Assembly: GCF_021389935.1 (NCBI RefSeq)
Contig: NZ_CP089979.1
Span: forward strand, 1,903,001-1,967,000
From: Fulvivirga ligni
GTDB lineage: Bacteria; Bacteroidota; Bacteroidia; Cytophagales; Cyclobacteriaceae
Reading direction: 5' to 3'
DNA: 64,000 bases
Part shown: positions 19,219 through 28,986 of the stretch, piece by piece
Position numbering within the stretch: position 1 is the first letter of the stretch
Layout: the number at the start of each line of letters is the position of its first letter
Notes under the pieces: model-generated
The model's database searches: none
What the model saw: the letters and a program-made list of their open reading frames with translations, nothing else
What the model was told of the DNA's origin: nothing
Made by a program: the position numbers and the translations under genes

Positions 19219-19290
19219 TTTTTTTTGAAATTAACTGGAACTTCACTTACTTACATTTTATTTTACAATTTTTATTAACCTCAACCTGTA

Positions 19291-20592
19291 ATGAAAGCCT
19301 TTTCATATTTCTTCATTGTCTTACTATGTCTGTTGGTTTCGTCTACTGGCTTTGGACAAACCAACTCATCTGATAAAGAGATGCTTCAGGGCTATTATGT
19401 AGTAGTTGGAGCTTATTCACCCAGAAAGGAAAGCTATGCTCAGAGATATGTGGATGTAATAAAAAAGATGGGTTATGAGGCTGACTATGGTTTCAATACC
19501 AAGAAAGACCTTTATTTTGTTTTTGTGGACTATACTGAGAATTATAGAGCATCTATAACCAGTATGAGTGAAACCAGAACTATCGAGAAGTTTCATGATG
19601 CCTGGGTTTTCGTGTGTCTTGGTGGTCCGGTAAGAGTGCCATTGGCACAAGCTGATACTGAAGCTGGTAAAGAAGAAGAGGCGGATGTGGTGGAAGCCAA
19701 AAGGGATGAAAAGCCTGCTGAAGTAGCGCAAGAAAAAGTTTCTGATGTGGCTGTAACTGCACCAGTTACGGAATCGGTTAAAGAGGAGGAGGTTGAAGAT
19801 TCATCTGCAGTGGCTGTAGAGGAAATCTTAATTGATGAAAATGCTGAGGAGAAACCAATAGTCAAAAATGGCAACCTGTCAGATTATTCTGTTTTCTTTA
19901 ATCTGGTAAATGCCAGAAATAATTCTGATGTAAAAGGTGAGGTTCAAATAGTTGATGCCGAGCGCTCTAAGTTGATAGCTGTTAAGGACGGAGGTGATTA
20001 TATCGAATTGCCTGATCCACATAACGGTACTGGAAATCTTACTCTGCTTTGTGATGTGTTTGGGTTTAGGAAGACTCAAATGGAGATTAACTATTACCAT
20101 CCATTAAAAGATACAATATCTGAAGATGTAGATCTTTTAGCAGATGTTTATCTGGTGAATTTTGACCTGGTAAGATACCATGCGGGTGATATTGTAACTA
20201 TGTATAATGTTTACTTTTTTAATGATGCAGCGCTTATGAGGCCTGAATCTAAATACGAAGTAAATAGTCTGTTAAGTATGCTTCAGGAAAATCCAGGTTA
20301 TGCTATAAGAATTCATGGACATACTAACGGTAATGGCGTAGGTAAAATCATTTCCAAAGGTGATGCTAGCTCATATTTTGCTCTCGATAATGGTAATAAA
20401 GAGGGTGCTGGTAGTGCTAAAGAACTTTCCAAGCAAAGAGCTGAGCTTATCAGAGATTATCTAATAGAACAAGGTATAGAGCCTGAAAGAATAGAAGTAA
20501 AAGCATGGGGAGGAAAGCGCATGCTTTATGATAAATACAGCACAAAAGCTAAACAGAACGTGAGGGTAGAAGTAGAGATTCTTAGCGAATAA
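19291..20592 (+). CDS. SPOR-like/OmpA-family cell-wall protein, paralogue 2
   Basis: 433 residues, same architecture as the preceding gene: signal peptide ending near TGFGQ, SPOR-like segment (YYVVVGAYSPRKESYAQRY), acidic/Val-rich linker (~120-195), beta domain containing LPDPHNGTGNLTLLCDVFGF (compare LKDPHNGTEKVQLITNIFGF in paralogue 1), and OmpA-like domain with IRIHGHTNGNGVGKII and KAWGGKRMLYDK. The linker sequence has diverged freely while both folded ends are conserved, so this is a tandem duplication kept under constraint. 72 bp after paralogue 1, likely co-transcribed. Its stop is 1 bp from the convergent asnB stop. Confidence 0.85.
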   Translation: MKAFSYFFIVLLCLLVSSTGFGQTNSSDKEMLQGYYVVVGAYSPRKESYAQRYVDVIKKMGYEADYGFNTKKDLYFVFVDYTENYRASITSMSETRTIEKFHDAWVFVCLGGPVRVPLAQADTEAGKEEEADVVEAKRDEKPAEVAQEKVSDVAVTAPVTESVKEEEVEDSSAVAVEEILIDENAEEKPIVKNGNLSDYSVFFNLVNARNNSDVKGEVQIVDAERSKLIAVKDGGDYIELPDPHNGTGNLTLLCDVFGFRKTQMEINYYHPLKDTISEDVDLLADVYLVNFDLVRYHAGDIVTMYNVYFFNDAALMRPESKYEVNSLLSMLQENPGYAIRIHGHTNGNGVGKIISKGDASSYFALDNGNKEGAGSAKELSKQRAELIRDYLIEQGIEPERIEVKAWGGKRMLYDKYSTKAKQNVRVEVEILSE

Positions 20593-20593
20593 T

Positions 20594-22489
20594 TTACATA
20601 TACCTTTTATACCACCACTGAAATACTATCAAAGACCAGATCCGGGCGTGTACATCGCCTGGATTATTAGAAAATAGTTTCTTCTTAAGTTTCTGAACTG
20701 TTTTCAAATCAAAAATTCCTTGATCTTTAATAAAGTTGTCTTCAAGAAGGTCTTGAGTAATCAATGACTTCATGTCATTTCTAAGCCACTTGAGTAATGG
20801 TACTTCAAAACCTTTTTTAGGTCTGTTATAAAGCTCCTTAGGAAGTATATCTTTGAAGGTGTCTTGCAGTATTCTTTTTCTTATCTGACTGTTAATTTTA
20901 GATGAGTCAGGTAGATTAAAGGCAAACTCCACCACCTCATGATCCAGGAATGGTACCCTTACCTCCAGACTATTTGCCATTGACATTCGGTCAACTTTAG
21001 TTAGCATGTCATCGGGTAGTACCATATTCATGTCAGTCATTAATATGTCATTAATGCTTTCATTATCAGGAAGATGTTTCAATAGTTCTTGTTTGGCTTC
21101 CAGATATTTTTCTCTATCTACAGCATTTTGAGATTCGTTAGTGAGTAAATCATTCACCTCATTTTCAGAGGCATATCCAGCCCATTGCCAATAGCGCTCA
21201 CTACTGCTTAGTTTCATTCCTGTGCTGAACCTGTCTAGCTGTCTGAATAGGTTGGTGAGAGAGTTGCTGCGCGATTTCGGAAGCGCCTTCCATACTGGCC
21301 CTAGTTTTTTCACTAAATCTGCCTTAGAGCCACCTTGAAGGATTTTATAAAATGCGGCGTGCTTATTATATCCAGCGAATAGCTCATCGGCACCATCGCC
21401 TGACAATGCTACTGTGGCATGTTTTCGGGTTTCCTTTGAGAGTACATAAACAGCTATGGCAGAGCTATCCGCAAAAGGCTCATCTATATAATCAAGAATA
21501 TCATTTAGGTGAGAATACATTTCTTCATTGGTTAATGAAAAAATAGTGTGCTCAGTGCCGATTTTTTTTGCTACCAGGCTAGCATAAGAAGACTCGTCAA
21601 AGAACTTCTCATCTTTGTAACCTATTGAGAATGTGTGTAAATCTGGCTTATGTTTTGCGGCCAGGCTTGCTATAACTGATGAATCAATTCCTCCACTAAG
21701 AAACGAACCAAGCGGCACATCAGCGACCAGCCTTTTTTGAACGGACTTTTCCAGAATCTCTCCCAGTTCTTTCCTTTGCGAATCATAATCCTTTTTAGTA
21801 AAGTTATTTTTGTTATAAGGAATAGAGTAGAAAGGCGTTATATTAATTACCTCGCTGTTTAATTCAATATAATGTCCTGGCTTAAGCTTTTTCACATCCT
21901 TAAGTATAGTCTGTGGGGCAGGTATGTAATTGAGTTGCAGGTATGTGTATAACGCCGAGTAGTCTATCTTCTTCTCTATTCCATAAGCCTCTATAGATTT
22001 CATTTCAGAAGCGAATAGAAACCGATCATTGTCCAAAAGATAATAGAGAGGCTTTATGCCCATTCTGTCTCTTGCTATAAACAGTGATTTTTCTTCTATA
22101 TCATAAATAGCAAAGGCGAAAAAGCCATTTAATTGAGAGAGGCAATCTTTACCCTTTTTAATGAAAAGCTGTAAAAGAACTTCAGTATCAGTATTGGATT
22201 TGAACTGGACCCCGGTGTTAATTAATTCTTCTCGTAGCTCTCTGTAGTTGAAAATTTCGCCGTTGAAAATGATAACATACCTGCCGGAAGCATCATACAT
22301 GGGTTGGTTGCCTTCAGGAGAAGGGTCTATGATGGAAAGTCTGCGGTGGCCCAGTGCAACATGGCTGTCATTATAGAGATTTTGAATGTCCGGACCTCTA
22401 TTAGATAAGCATTCTGTAGCCTTGGCTACATTGATCATGCTCACCTTTCCTACAAGGTTAAAGGCGTAAATTCCACTGATGCCACACAT
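20594..22489 (-). CDS. asnB: Asparagine synthase, glutamine-hydrolysing
   Basis: 631 residues. Class II glutamine amidotransferase (Cys2 nucleophile after Met removal, MCGISGI; LGHRRLSIID; FNGEIFNYREL) followed by the synthetase domain with the PP-loop SFLSGGIDSSVIASLA and ALSGDGADELFAGY. Makes asparagine from aspartate, ATP and glutamine; members also amidate cell-surface sugars or peptides, so a non-asparagine product cannot be excluded. It starts 3 bp downstream of the sensor kinase gene stop, so they form one operon. Confidence 0.92.
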   Translation of the reverse strand: MCGISGIYAFNLVGKVSMINVAKATECLSNRGPDIQNLYNDSHVALGHRRLSIIDPSPEGNQPMYDASGRYVIIFNGEIFNYRELREELINTGVQFKSNTDTEVLLQLFIKKGKDCLSQLNGFFAFAIYDIEEKSLFIARDRMGIKPLYYLLDNDRFLFASEMKSIEAYGIEKKIDYSALYTYLQLNYIPAPQTILKDVKKLKPGHYIELNSEVINITPFYSIPYNKNNFTKKDYDSQRKELGEILEKSVQKRLVADVPLGSFLSGGIDSSVIASLAAKHKPDLHTFSIGYKDEKFFDESSYASLVAKKIGTEHTIFSLTNEEMYSHLNDILDYIDEPFADSSAIAVYVLSKETRKHATVALSGDGADELFAGYNKHAAFYKILQGGSKADLVKKLGPVWKALPKSRSNSLTNLFRQLDRFSTGMKLSSSERYWQWAGYASENEVNDLLTNESQNAVDREKYLEAKQELLKHLPDNESINDILMTDMNMVLPDDMLTKVDRMSMANSLEVRVPFLDHEVVEFAFNLPDSSKINSQIRKRILQDTFKDILPKELYNRPKKGFEVPLLKWLRNDMKSLITQDLLEDNFIKDQGIFDLKTVQKLKKKLFSNNPGDVHARIWSLIVFQWWYKRYM

Positions 22490-22492
22490 GTG

Positions 22493-24595
22493 TTAATCTT
22501 TTGGGATGAAAATACTAAATGTAGTGCCTTTCTCAGCTGATGAATCTACCTGAAGGTCAATATCAAGGAGGTCAGCAGCCTTGGCGGCCAGGTATAAACC
22601 AAGACCATTGCCCTTTGACTTTGTACTCGCTTTATAAAAGGCCTTGTAAATTTCAGATTTTTGTCTCGGATTAATGCCATTTCCATTGTCATAAATCTTA
22701 ACTAAATAGCTTTTAGCGGTCTCCTCAGTTGTAATGATCACCTTAGGCGTGTCCTCATCGCTAAAGTAAATGGCATTTTCGATGATATTTCGAATGATTA
22801 TCCTTATCAGTTCGGGGGAAGTGACCAGGCTAATTGCGCCAATATTTGCTTGAATATCAATATTATACTTCTGAATGTGCTCTTCGTATAGCTTGAGTAT
22901 AACAGTGATTAAGGGCTGAAGCTCAAGCTCTGTTTTATGAGTGTGATCATGATTCAGTAAGTAGCTCATCTGCAGCTTCCAAAGCATGTTGTCCATGTTT
23001 AAAGCTGTTTCCTTAATCTTTATAAGCACCTCAGCAAGATTGGGATCAGAAGTGTAATTCCTGGCTAGATTTTCCAGACCCAGTATTGTAGCTATGGGCT
23101 GGCGGATGTCATGTGAAGATCTGTAAATGAAGGTGTCGAGCTCTTCATTGAGCTTCTTTAACTTCAGTGTTCTTTTCTCTACTTCTTCTTCCAGATTGGT
23201 GTTAATGTGCTGAATTACCTTGTTTTGCTCACTGAGTTGCTCACTTTGGGCTTCCAGCTCCATGTTCTGAGCTTCTATTTGGTTTTTGTTCTTCTCCAGA
23301 ATGACATGCTCACGCTTTTTCAGCCTTAGCTGTCGATAGAAAAGAAAAGCTATGATCATAATTAAGATTATGGCCACGATGGAGCCTATAATTATTAGGT
23401 TCTGATTCTTAATCTGTTGCTGCTGAATCTGACTGTTTTTGGTGAGGAGGTCAATCTCCGTAACCTTAGTTTCAAAGTCATGAAGTGCCTTTATCTCAGT
23501 TAGTTTTATTCTAAGTTGTTCTTCCTTAAGTGAGTCAGATTGCTGCTGAAACAGCTGCTGATAAGCATAAGCATTTTCAAATTGCTTCTGAGCTCCAAAC
23601 CAGGAAGATAAATGCTGAGAGTATTTCATCCTGATTTTTAATGGGCTTCTTCCAATATTATCAATAAGGACAGCAACGGTGTCATAGTAAAGTTTTGCTG
23701 TAGAGAAATCATTGTCCTGCTGGTAGATTTCACCAAGGGAGAAGGCTGCATTAATTGCGCTCAAAGTTTGCTTATGCTTTCGGCTGATGAGGTAATCTTT
23801 CTTCAGTAGGGGGATGGCTTTTTCCGGTTCTCCAAGGCTTTTATAAATTAAACCCAAATTACCAGCGGTAAGCGCCTCCCAAAATTCAAAACCGTTATTG
23901 TTGGCTAATGATCGGGATTTATTGAGATAGTGGATGGCACTGTCGTAATTCCCAATGTCTCTATGGCTAATGCCAATACTGTTCAGCGTATTTATGCTGT
24001 TTTCTATCTTTCGTTTGTTATCCGGTAATGCGTTAAGGATTTTAATGGCTTTATTGCCATAAATTATGGCCTCTCTAAAGTTTTTAGATCTGTATTCCAG
24101 ATTAGTGATGTGGTTTACGCTTTTATAAGAATAGGCGGAATCTGTTTTGATAAAGATAGAGTAGGCCTCCAATTCTGCCTTTAAAGCCTCAGGTTTCTTG
24201 TCAATAGCATCATAAACCCGAGCAATGTTAAACAGCATAACAGCATAAGTGAAGTCATATTGATGCTTCTGGCTAATGGAGGCAGCTATTCGGTAGTTTC
24301 GGATGGCTTCTACAAAATTGTCTTTACTGTGAAAATAGTCTCCTTTGGCTTTTAGAATGTTACAATGCAGAAGGGGCCAGTTTTTAGCGCTTCTATGCTG
24401 TTGGATGTCATTGTAAATAGAAAAAGCGGCAGCAGAATCCAGGTTGTGCTGTATTGAGTCAAAATAGTTGAACACTAATTTTTCCTCAATATCACCACCT
24501 AAAAAGGCTGAATAGGGCAGTTTAGAGCTGTCCTGAGCCTTAACAAATGATAACGAAATAAAGATTAAAAAATACAGACTAAACTGCGATTTCAT
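22493..24595 (-). CDS. TPR-containing sensor histidine kinase
   Basis: 700 residues. Signal peptide (~1-20), periplasmic tetratricopeptide repeats (~60-330), a coiled coil, a membrane helix near 400-420 (LIIIGSIVAIILIMIIAFLF), a second coiled coil, then HisKA with His495 (RSSHDIRQPIATI) and HATPase with the N box (IRNIIENAIYFS), G1 (IYDNGNGINP) and G2 (GNGLGLYLAA). This is a common Bacteroidota class with TPR sensing. No response regulator or receiver domain is adjacent; the nearest single-domain regulator is ~6 kb away (30515-30931), with no proof of pairing. Co-transcribed with asnB. Confidence 0.93.
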   Translation of the reverse strand: MKSQFSLYFLIFISLSFVKAQDSSKLPYSAFLGGDIEEKLVFNYFDSIQHNLDSAAAFSIYNDIQQHRSAKNWPLLHCNILKAKGDYFHSKDNFVEAIRNYRIAASISQKHQYDFTYAVMLFNIARVYDAIDKKPEALKAELEAYSIFIKTDSAYSYKSVNHITNLEYRSKNFREAIIYGNKAIKILNALPDNKRKIENSINTLNSIGISHRDIGNYDSAIHYLNKSRSLANNNGFEFWEALTAGNLGLIYKSLGEPEKAIPLLKKDYLISRKHKQTLSAINAAFSLGEIYQQDNDFSTAKLYYDTVAVLIDNIGRSPLKIRMKYSQHLSSWFGAQKQFENAYAYQQLFQQQSDSLKEEQLRIKLTEIKALHDFETKVTEIDLLTKNSQIQQQQIKNQNLIIIGSIVAIILIMIIAFLFYRQLRLKKREHVILEKNKNQIEAQNMELEAQSEQLSEQNKVIQHINTNLEEEVEKRTLKLKKLNEELDTFIYRSSHDIRQPIATILGLENLARNYTSDPNLAEVLIKIKETALNMDNMLWKLQMSYLLNHDHTHKTELELQPLITVILKLYEEHIQKYNIDIQANIGAISLVTSPELIRIIIRNIIENAIYFSDEDTPKVIITTEETAKSYLVKIYDNGNGINPRQKSEIYKAFYKASTKSKGNGLGLYLAAKAADLLDIDLQVDSSAEKGTTFSIFIPKD

Positions 24596-24630
24596 ACCGA
24601 AAATTTCTCCAATATAAAAAAATACCTTGT

Positions 24631-27555
24631 TTATATTAAAGCATCATACATAATTTCGACCAGGTGAAGGGCCTTTCTGCTGGTGCCATCTTTTATCTGG
24701 TGCCTGCAGCTGGTCCCGTTTGCAGCTATTATAACATCATCTGCCTGTTTTCTCACCGTTGGAAATAATACGAGCTCACCAATTTTCATGGAAACTTCAT
24801 AATGCTCTTTCTCATATCCAAAGCTGCCAGCCATACCACAGCAACCGCTAGGTATTAGCTGAACCTCATAATTGGCTGGTAAAGAAAGTACTTTTTTTGT
24901 TGGCACTAAGGATGAAAGTGCCTTTTGGTGACAATGACCATGTAATTTTATGAGCCTTTTTTCACTAGTAAATTGACTAGCCGTAATATGGCCTTCTTTT
25001 ACTTCTCTTTCCAGGAACTCATCTATAAGTAATACATTACTAGCGAGTTCCATGGCTTTTGCTCTATCATTAGCTTTCACCAAATCAGGATATTCATCCC
25101 TAAAAGATAGAATTGCAGAGGGTTCTATACCTATTAAAGGGGTGTTTTTGCTAATGATATTTTCGAAGATTTTAAAGTTTTTTTGAGCCACATTTGCTGC
25201 CTGATCGAGCATTCCTTTGGATAAAAAGGTTCTTCCACTCTCTTCATGGTCTACCGTTTGCACTTTATAGCCTAGCTTATCTAGTAATAAAACTGACTTA
25301 ATGCCAAGCTCAACATCATTGTAGTTTGTGAACTCATCCATGAATAGATAAACTGTGCCTTTCACGTTATCTTTTGATGGATTAAACTTCTTCTTAAACC
25401 AGTGCTTTAACGTGTATTTATGGAGTAATGGCATAGATCTTTCATTAGCAAAGCCAGTGAGTGATTTAGCCAATTTAGAAGTAACAGCATTAGTAAATGT
25501 GAAATTGTACAAGCCAGGAACGAGGGAGGCTACCTTATTTAATGTGGTAAAGCTTGATATTAACTTCGTTCTCAAAGGCACGCCATTACTCTTGTAATAT
25601 TGGTGAAGGAACTCTGTTTTTAGTTTACCCACGTCCACATTAGAAGGGCATTCTGACTTACATCCTTTACATGATAAGCAAAGATCCATTACATCTTTTA
25701 TCTCCTCGCTGTCAAAAGGATTCTCTTTGGTGGAGTTGGTAAGTACTTCTCTTAATATGTTAGCTCTTGCTCTTGTCGTGTCCTTTTCATTTTTTGTGGC
25801 CATATAAGAAGGACACATAGTACCTCCTGATAAGTGTGTTTTTCTACAGTCTCCAGAGCCGTTACACTGTTCTGCAGCTCTTAAATAGCCTTGAAATTGA
25901 TCAAAATTAAGTGCAGTTTTAAATTGCCTGGTTTCTTGTCCCGGTGTGTACCTCAGCATGGTGTTCATGGCGGGTGTGTCTACAATTTTGCCAGGATTAA
26001 AAATGGCATGAGGATCCCAAACCGCTTTTAGCTCTTTCAGTAGTTGGTAGTTTTTGTCACCAATCATATAAGGAATAAACTCTCCTCGAAGTCGGCCATC
26101 ACCGTGTTCACCACTTAATGAGCCATTATATTTTTTAACAAGCTTCGCAATCTCATCAAGGATGGTTCTGAAAAGCTCATTACCTTCCTGAGTCTTTAAA
26201 TTTAATATTGGGCGAAGGTGCAGTTCTCCAGTGCCCGCATGAGCATAGTGAACGCAGAATAGGTTGTGTTTCTTTAAAACAGCGTTGAAATCATTAATAT
26301 ATTCTGGTAAGTCATTTACATCTACCGCTGTGTCTTCTATTACAGGTGCAGGCTTAGCATCTCCTGGCAAGTTGCTTAAAAGCCCAAGGCCAGCTTTTCT
26401 TAAATCCCATACCTTTTTCGTATCCTCTCCTGTTACCAATGGAAAGTGGTAGCCTAGTCCTTCAGCTTTTAATTCTTCTGTTAGCTCAAAGGCCTTTCTT
26501 TCCATTTCTTCTTGGCTGTCCTCTCTGAGCTCAACCACTAGAATGGCCTGTGGGTCTCCCTGCACAAAGAATCGGTTCTGGCGATAATGAATATTTTCTT
26601 TAGTGCACTCCAGAATATAATTATCCATAAGCTCACAGGCGGTCGGCGCATATTTTAATGCCACCAAATTTCCTTTCAGCGAGTCATAAACAGATTCGAA
26701 ATGAATACATAACAAGCCTTGGTGAACTTTTGGTAAAGGCTGTAGTGCAAGCTTAGCTTCGGTTAGAAAAGCAAGTGTGCCTTCTGATCCTGCTATCAGT
26801 TTGCAGAAGTTAAAAGGTTCTTGGCTATCCGTGAAAGGAGCCAAGTCCTTTAATAAGTCAATGGCATAGCCAGTATTCCTTCTTTGGATAGACTTTTTAG
26901 GGAAATTCTTTTCTATTTCCTCCCTGTTATCCGCTTGAGAGAGTACATCGTATGCATGCTTATATAGTTGTCCTTCCAGGTTATTCTGTTCTCTTTTTGA
27001 GTGAAACTCTTCGTTAGATAATGACTTGAATTCCACCTCAGAGCCGTCAGAAAGATACCCTTTAGTAGAAATAAGATGATCTCTGGTGCTGCCATAAACG
27101 AGTGAGTTTGATCCACATGAGTTGTTACCAATCATGCCACCAACCATAGCTCTATTGGCGGTAGAAGTCTCAGGACCGAAGTATAAACCGAAAGGTTTTA
27201 GATGCATATTCAGTTCATCACGAATAACACCTGGCTGAACTCTTACCCACTTCTCGTTTTCATTCACTTCCAGAATTTGAGTGAAGTGCTTGGAAACATC
27301 TACAATAATTCCTGCACCAACCACTTGCCCTGCCAGTGAAGTGCCGGCCGTCCTTGGGATCAAAGGAACCTTATGCTCATTTGCAAAACTTATTAAGGGC
27401 TTAATATCTGCTTCATTATGAGGAATGGCTACTGCTAATGGCATCTCTCTATACGCGGAAGCATCCGTGGCATACAGAGTTCTTAAGGTGTCATCAGTAT
27501 AAAAGTCGCCTTTTAATTGAGCGCGTAGATTGTTCAGGTCTTGTTCGGTATACAA
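24631..27555 (-). CDS. FAD-linked oxidase / Fe-S dehydrogenase fusion (D-lactate or D-2-hydroxyacid dehydrogenase type)
   Basis: 974 residues. The N-terminal FAD_binding_4 domain has PRTAGTSLAGQVVG and NNSCGSNSLVYGSTRD; the FAD-oxidase C-terminal domain follows with GSLSGEHGDGRLRGEF. Ferredoxin-like Fe-S segments are GDCRKTHLSGGTMCP and CLSCKGCKSECPSNVDVGKL. The C-terminal part has the CCG heterodisulfide-reductase-like motif PSGCCGMAGSFG preceded by HGHCHQKAL. The order GlcD plus GlcF/GlpC-like is typical of membrane-linked D-lactate or D-2-hydroxyglutarate dehydrogenases feeding quinone. Initiation appears to be TTG at 27555. Substrate unproven. Confidence 0.88.
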   Translation of the reverse strand: MYTEQDLNNLRAQLKGDFYTDDTLRTLYATDASAYREMPLAVAIPHNEADIKPLISFANEHKVPLIPRTAGTSLAGQVVGAGIIVDVSKHFTQILEVNENEKWVRVQPGVIRDELNMHLKPFGLYFGPETSTANRAMVGGMIGNNSCGSNSLVYGSTRDHLISTKGYLSDGSEVEFKSLSNEEFHSKREQNNLEGQLYKHAYDVLSQADNREEIEKNFPKKSIQRRNTGYAIDLLKDLAPFTDSQEPFNFCKLIAGSEGTLAFLTEAKLALQPLPKVHQGLLCIHFESVYDSLKGNLVALKYAPTACELMDNYILECTKENIHYRQNRFFVQGDPQAILVVELREDSQEEMERKAFELTEELKAEGLGYHFPLVTGEDTKKVWDLRKAGLGLLSNLPGDAKPAPVIEDTAVDVNDLPEYINDFNAVLKKHNLFCVHYAHAGTGELHLRPILNLKTQEGNELFRTILDEIAKLVKKYNGSLSGEHGDGRLRGEFIPYMIGDKNYQLLKELKAVWDPHAIFNPGKIVDTPAMNTMLRYTPGQETRQFKTALNFDQFQGYLRAAEQCNGSGDCRKTHLSGGTMCPSYMATKNEKDTTRARANILREVLTNSTKENPFDSEEIKDVMDLCLSCKGCKSECPSNVDVGKLKTEFLHQYYKSNGVPLRTKLISSFTTLNKVASLVPGLYNFTFTNAVTSKLAKSLTGFANERSMPLLHKYTLKHWFKKKFNPSKDNVKGTVYLFMDEFTNYNDVELGIKSVLLLDKLGYKVQTVDHEESGRTFLSKGMLDQAANVAQKNFKIFENIISKNTPLIGIEPSAILSFRDEYPDLVKANDRAKAMELASNVLLIDEFLEREVKEGHITASQFTSEKRLIKLHGHCHQKALSSLVPTKKVLSLPANYEVQLIPSGCCGMAGSFGYEKEHYEVSMKIGELVLFPTVRKQADDVIIAANGTSCRHQIKDGTSRKALHLVEIMYDALI

Positions 27556-27663
27556 CTTCTATCGGAGATTTATTTTTTCGAAAAATATAACCTTTTTGTT
27601 TTTGTAAAAAGATCTTAACCGTTAAGTTACGGGAGGAAAATTTTTTTAACTACATTTTTTAAG

Positions 27664-28134
27664 ATGAGACACTATCGCCTCTTCGTCTGGTTGGTTCTAA
27701 TTTCTTCATTATTTTCATGTGCTTCTGCTAAGAAGGCTAAAGTTAGACAGGATAAGATTCAGACTGTCATAAAAACAGCAAAAAGTTATATAGGTACTCC
27801 GTACAAATGGGGTGGTACTACAAGAGCGGGGATGGATTGCTCCGGATTGTTGTACAATAGTTACACTTCTATAGGTTTTGCTATGCCACGAACTTCTGAT
27901 GCTCAGAGTAAATTAGGCAAAAAGGTAAAGATAGGGCAGTTAGAAGAAGGGGATTTGGTCTTTTTTGCCACAGGAAAGAAGAAACGCAAAGTAACTCACG
28001 TAGGTTTGGTCACATATTCTCGCAAAGGAAATGTGAGGTTCATCCATAGTTCTTCCTCATTAGGGGTGGTAGAAAGTAGCCTGGAGAGTAAATATTATAA
28101 AAAAAGATTCAGAACTGCTCGAAGACCCTTTTAG
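27664..28134 (+). CDS. NlpC/P60 family lipoprotein, peptidoglycan endopeptidase
   Basis: 156 residues. Lipobox SLFSC puts the lipidated Cys at 19. The NlpC/P60 papain-like domain spans ~35-156 with catalytic Cys59 ([12 protein letters not shown]), His112 (THVGLV) and His128 (FIHSS). Such enzymes cut the D-gamma-Glu-diaminopimelate bond in the wall stem peptide. Length is typical for single-domain members (Spr/MepS type). Single gene, upstream of tRNA-Ala. Confidence 0.93.
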   Translation: MRHYRLFVWLVLISSLFSCASAKKAKVRQDKIQTVIKTAKSYIGTPYKWGGTTRAGMDCSGLLYNSYTSIGFAMPRTSDAQSKLGKKVKIGQLEEGDLVFFATGKKKRKVTHVGLVTYSRKGNVRFIHSSSSLGVVESSLESKYYKKRFRTARRPF

Positions 28135-28151
28135 TATTTCCATAATTAGAT

Positions 28152-28159
28152 TATATTTG
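28152..28159 (+). promoter_or_regulatory. -7 element for tRNA-Ala
   Basis: TATATTTG fits TAnnTTTG exactly and lies 20 bp before the tRNA 5' end. No clear TTG is visible at -33. Confidence 0.45.
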
Positions 28160-28179
28160 CCGTCCCTTACAAGGAAAAT

Positions 28180-28253
28180 GGGGAATTAGCTCAGTTGGCT
28201 AGAGCGCTACACTGGCAGTGTAGAGGCCACCGGTTCGAATCCGGTATTCTCCA
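28180..28253 (+). tRNA. tRNA-Ala(GGC)
   Basis: 74 nt cloverleaf. Acceptor GGGGAAT/ATTCTCC with G3-U70 wobble, the alanine identity pair; D-loop AGTTGGCTAGA; anticodon loop CTGGCAG giving anticodon GGC at 28214-28216; T-arm CCGGTTCGAATCCGG; discriminator A. Encoded 3' CCA is not complete. It stands alone. Confidence 0.96.
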
Positions 28254-28465
28254 CATTTTTCTTACTTATCTGAATATCAATTCATTATCATTTAATTTTT
28301 CTTTTTTATCTCTTCTGGGGAATTCATTCACAGCCGTGAATTCGTTCTTGTTTATGAGTGGATATGGTCTGTTTGAAGTAAATCTTGCTTGTAATAGAAT
28401 GAGTATGTTATGGTGAATTCACACCTAATTTTTTCAAATTTTCATTATTCTGAAGAAAATAAATT

Positions 28466-28526
28466 ATTGTAATGAAATGAATGAATTGTAATATTCAATT
28501 TATCGCTTAAGAATTTATATTACAAT
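28466..28526. repeat. ATTGTAAT repeats with a 10-bp inverted repeat
   Basis: ATTGTAAT occurs at 28466-28473 and as ATTGTAATAT at 28485-28494; the latter has a perfect inverted partner ATATTACAAT at 28517-28526, with 22 bp between the arms. This could be a regulator binding site or a weak RNA hairpin. There is no T-run, so it is not a terminator. Confidence 0.45.
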
Positions 28527-28923
28527 GTCTGATACCAGTCTTCCTTTTTGAATACTTTAGTTTAGTTAGTTAATATTTTTCGTAAGATCGTTAATATTTA
28601 GGTGAATTTACCAGTGAAGCAGGTGGGTGATTTTGTTACATTGTAGGTTTTTTGCTTTGTGTAAACTAAATTCTGTATTAGACTAATAATATTGTGTCAA
28701 ATTGCGTTTTAAACAAGTGTTCTGTAGTATTAAAAGTTTAATGATTGATTTTCATTTTATAGTTAGTTTGATTTTTTGACCTGGTTTTCAATTAATTTGC
28801 TGATAAATATTACATATTGAGTTGCTAAATATTGGTTTATTTAGTGTTACCATGAGCTTAAAAGACTAATTTCTCTGAGGCTCATAATGTATGTAAAAAA
28901 TATATTTAGTAACTTTTTCATAT

Positions 28924-28941
28924 GTAAGTTGTAAGACTTAC
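28924..28941. promoter_or_regulatory. Palindromic operator-like site upstream of the 28987 gene
   Basis: GTAAGTT followed by the palindrome GTAAGACTTAC (28931-28941), ending 45 bp before the ATG. The core TTGTAAGWCTTA recurs upstream of the response regulator gene (31060-31070 region). Function inferred. Confidence 0.4.
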
Positions 28942-28986
28942 CTATTGATTTATAAGAATTAAAATTTTTTTGAATTTAGAAAGTCT

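Larger units (their letters stand above)
28254..28986. other. 730-bp AT-rich intergenic region between tRNA-Ala and an unknown gene
   Basis: No convincing coding frame. It holds two palindromes centred on GAATTC (28321-28343 and 28413-28426), a repeated ATTGTAAT block with an inverted copy (28466-28526), and a GTAAG/CTTAC palindrome just before the next gene. No tRNA, rRNA or terminator was seen apart from these. It may contain promoters and control sites for 28987-30435, or an unrecognised small RNA. Confidence 0.6.

Noticed and set aside
28195-28416. A 73-codon plus-strand frame overlapping tRNA-Ala
   Set aside because: It starts inside the tRNA and has low-complexity hydrophobic sequence with no family; random frame.
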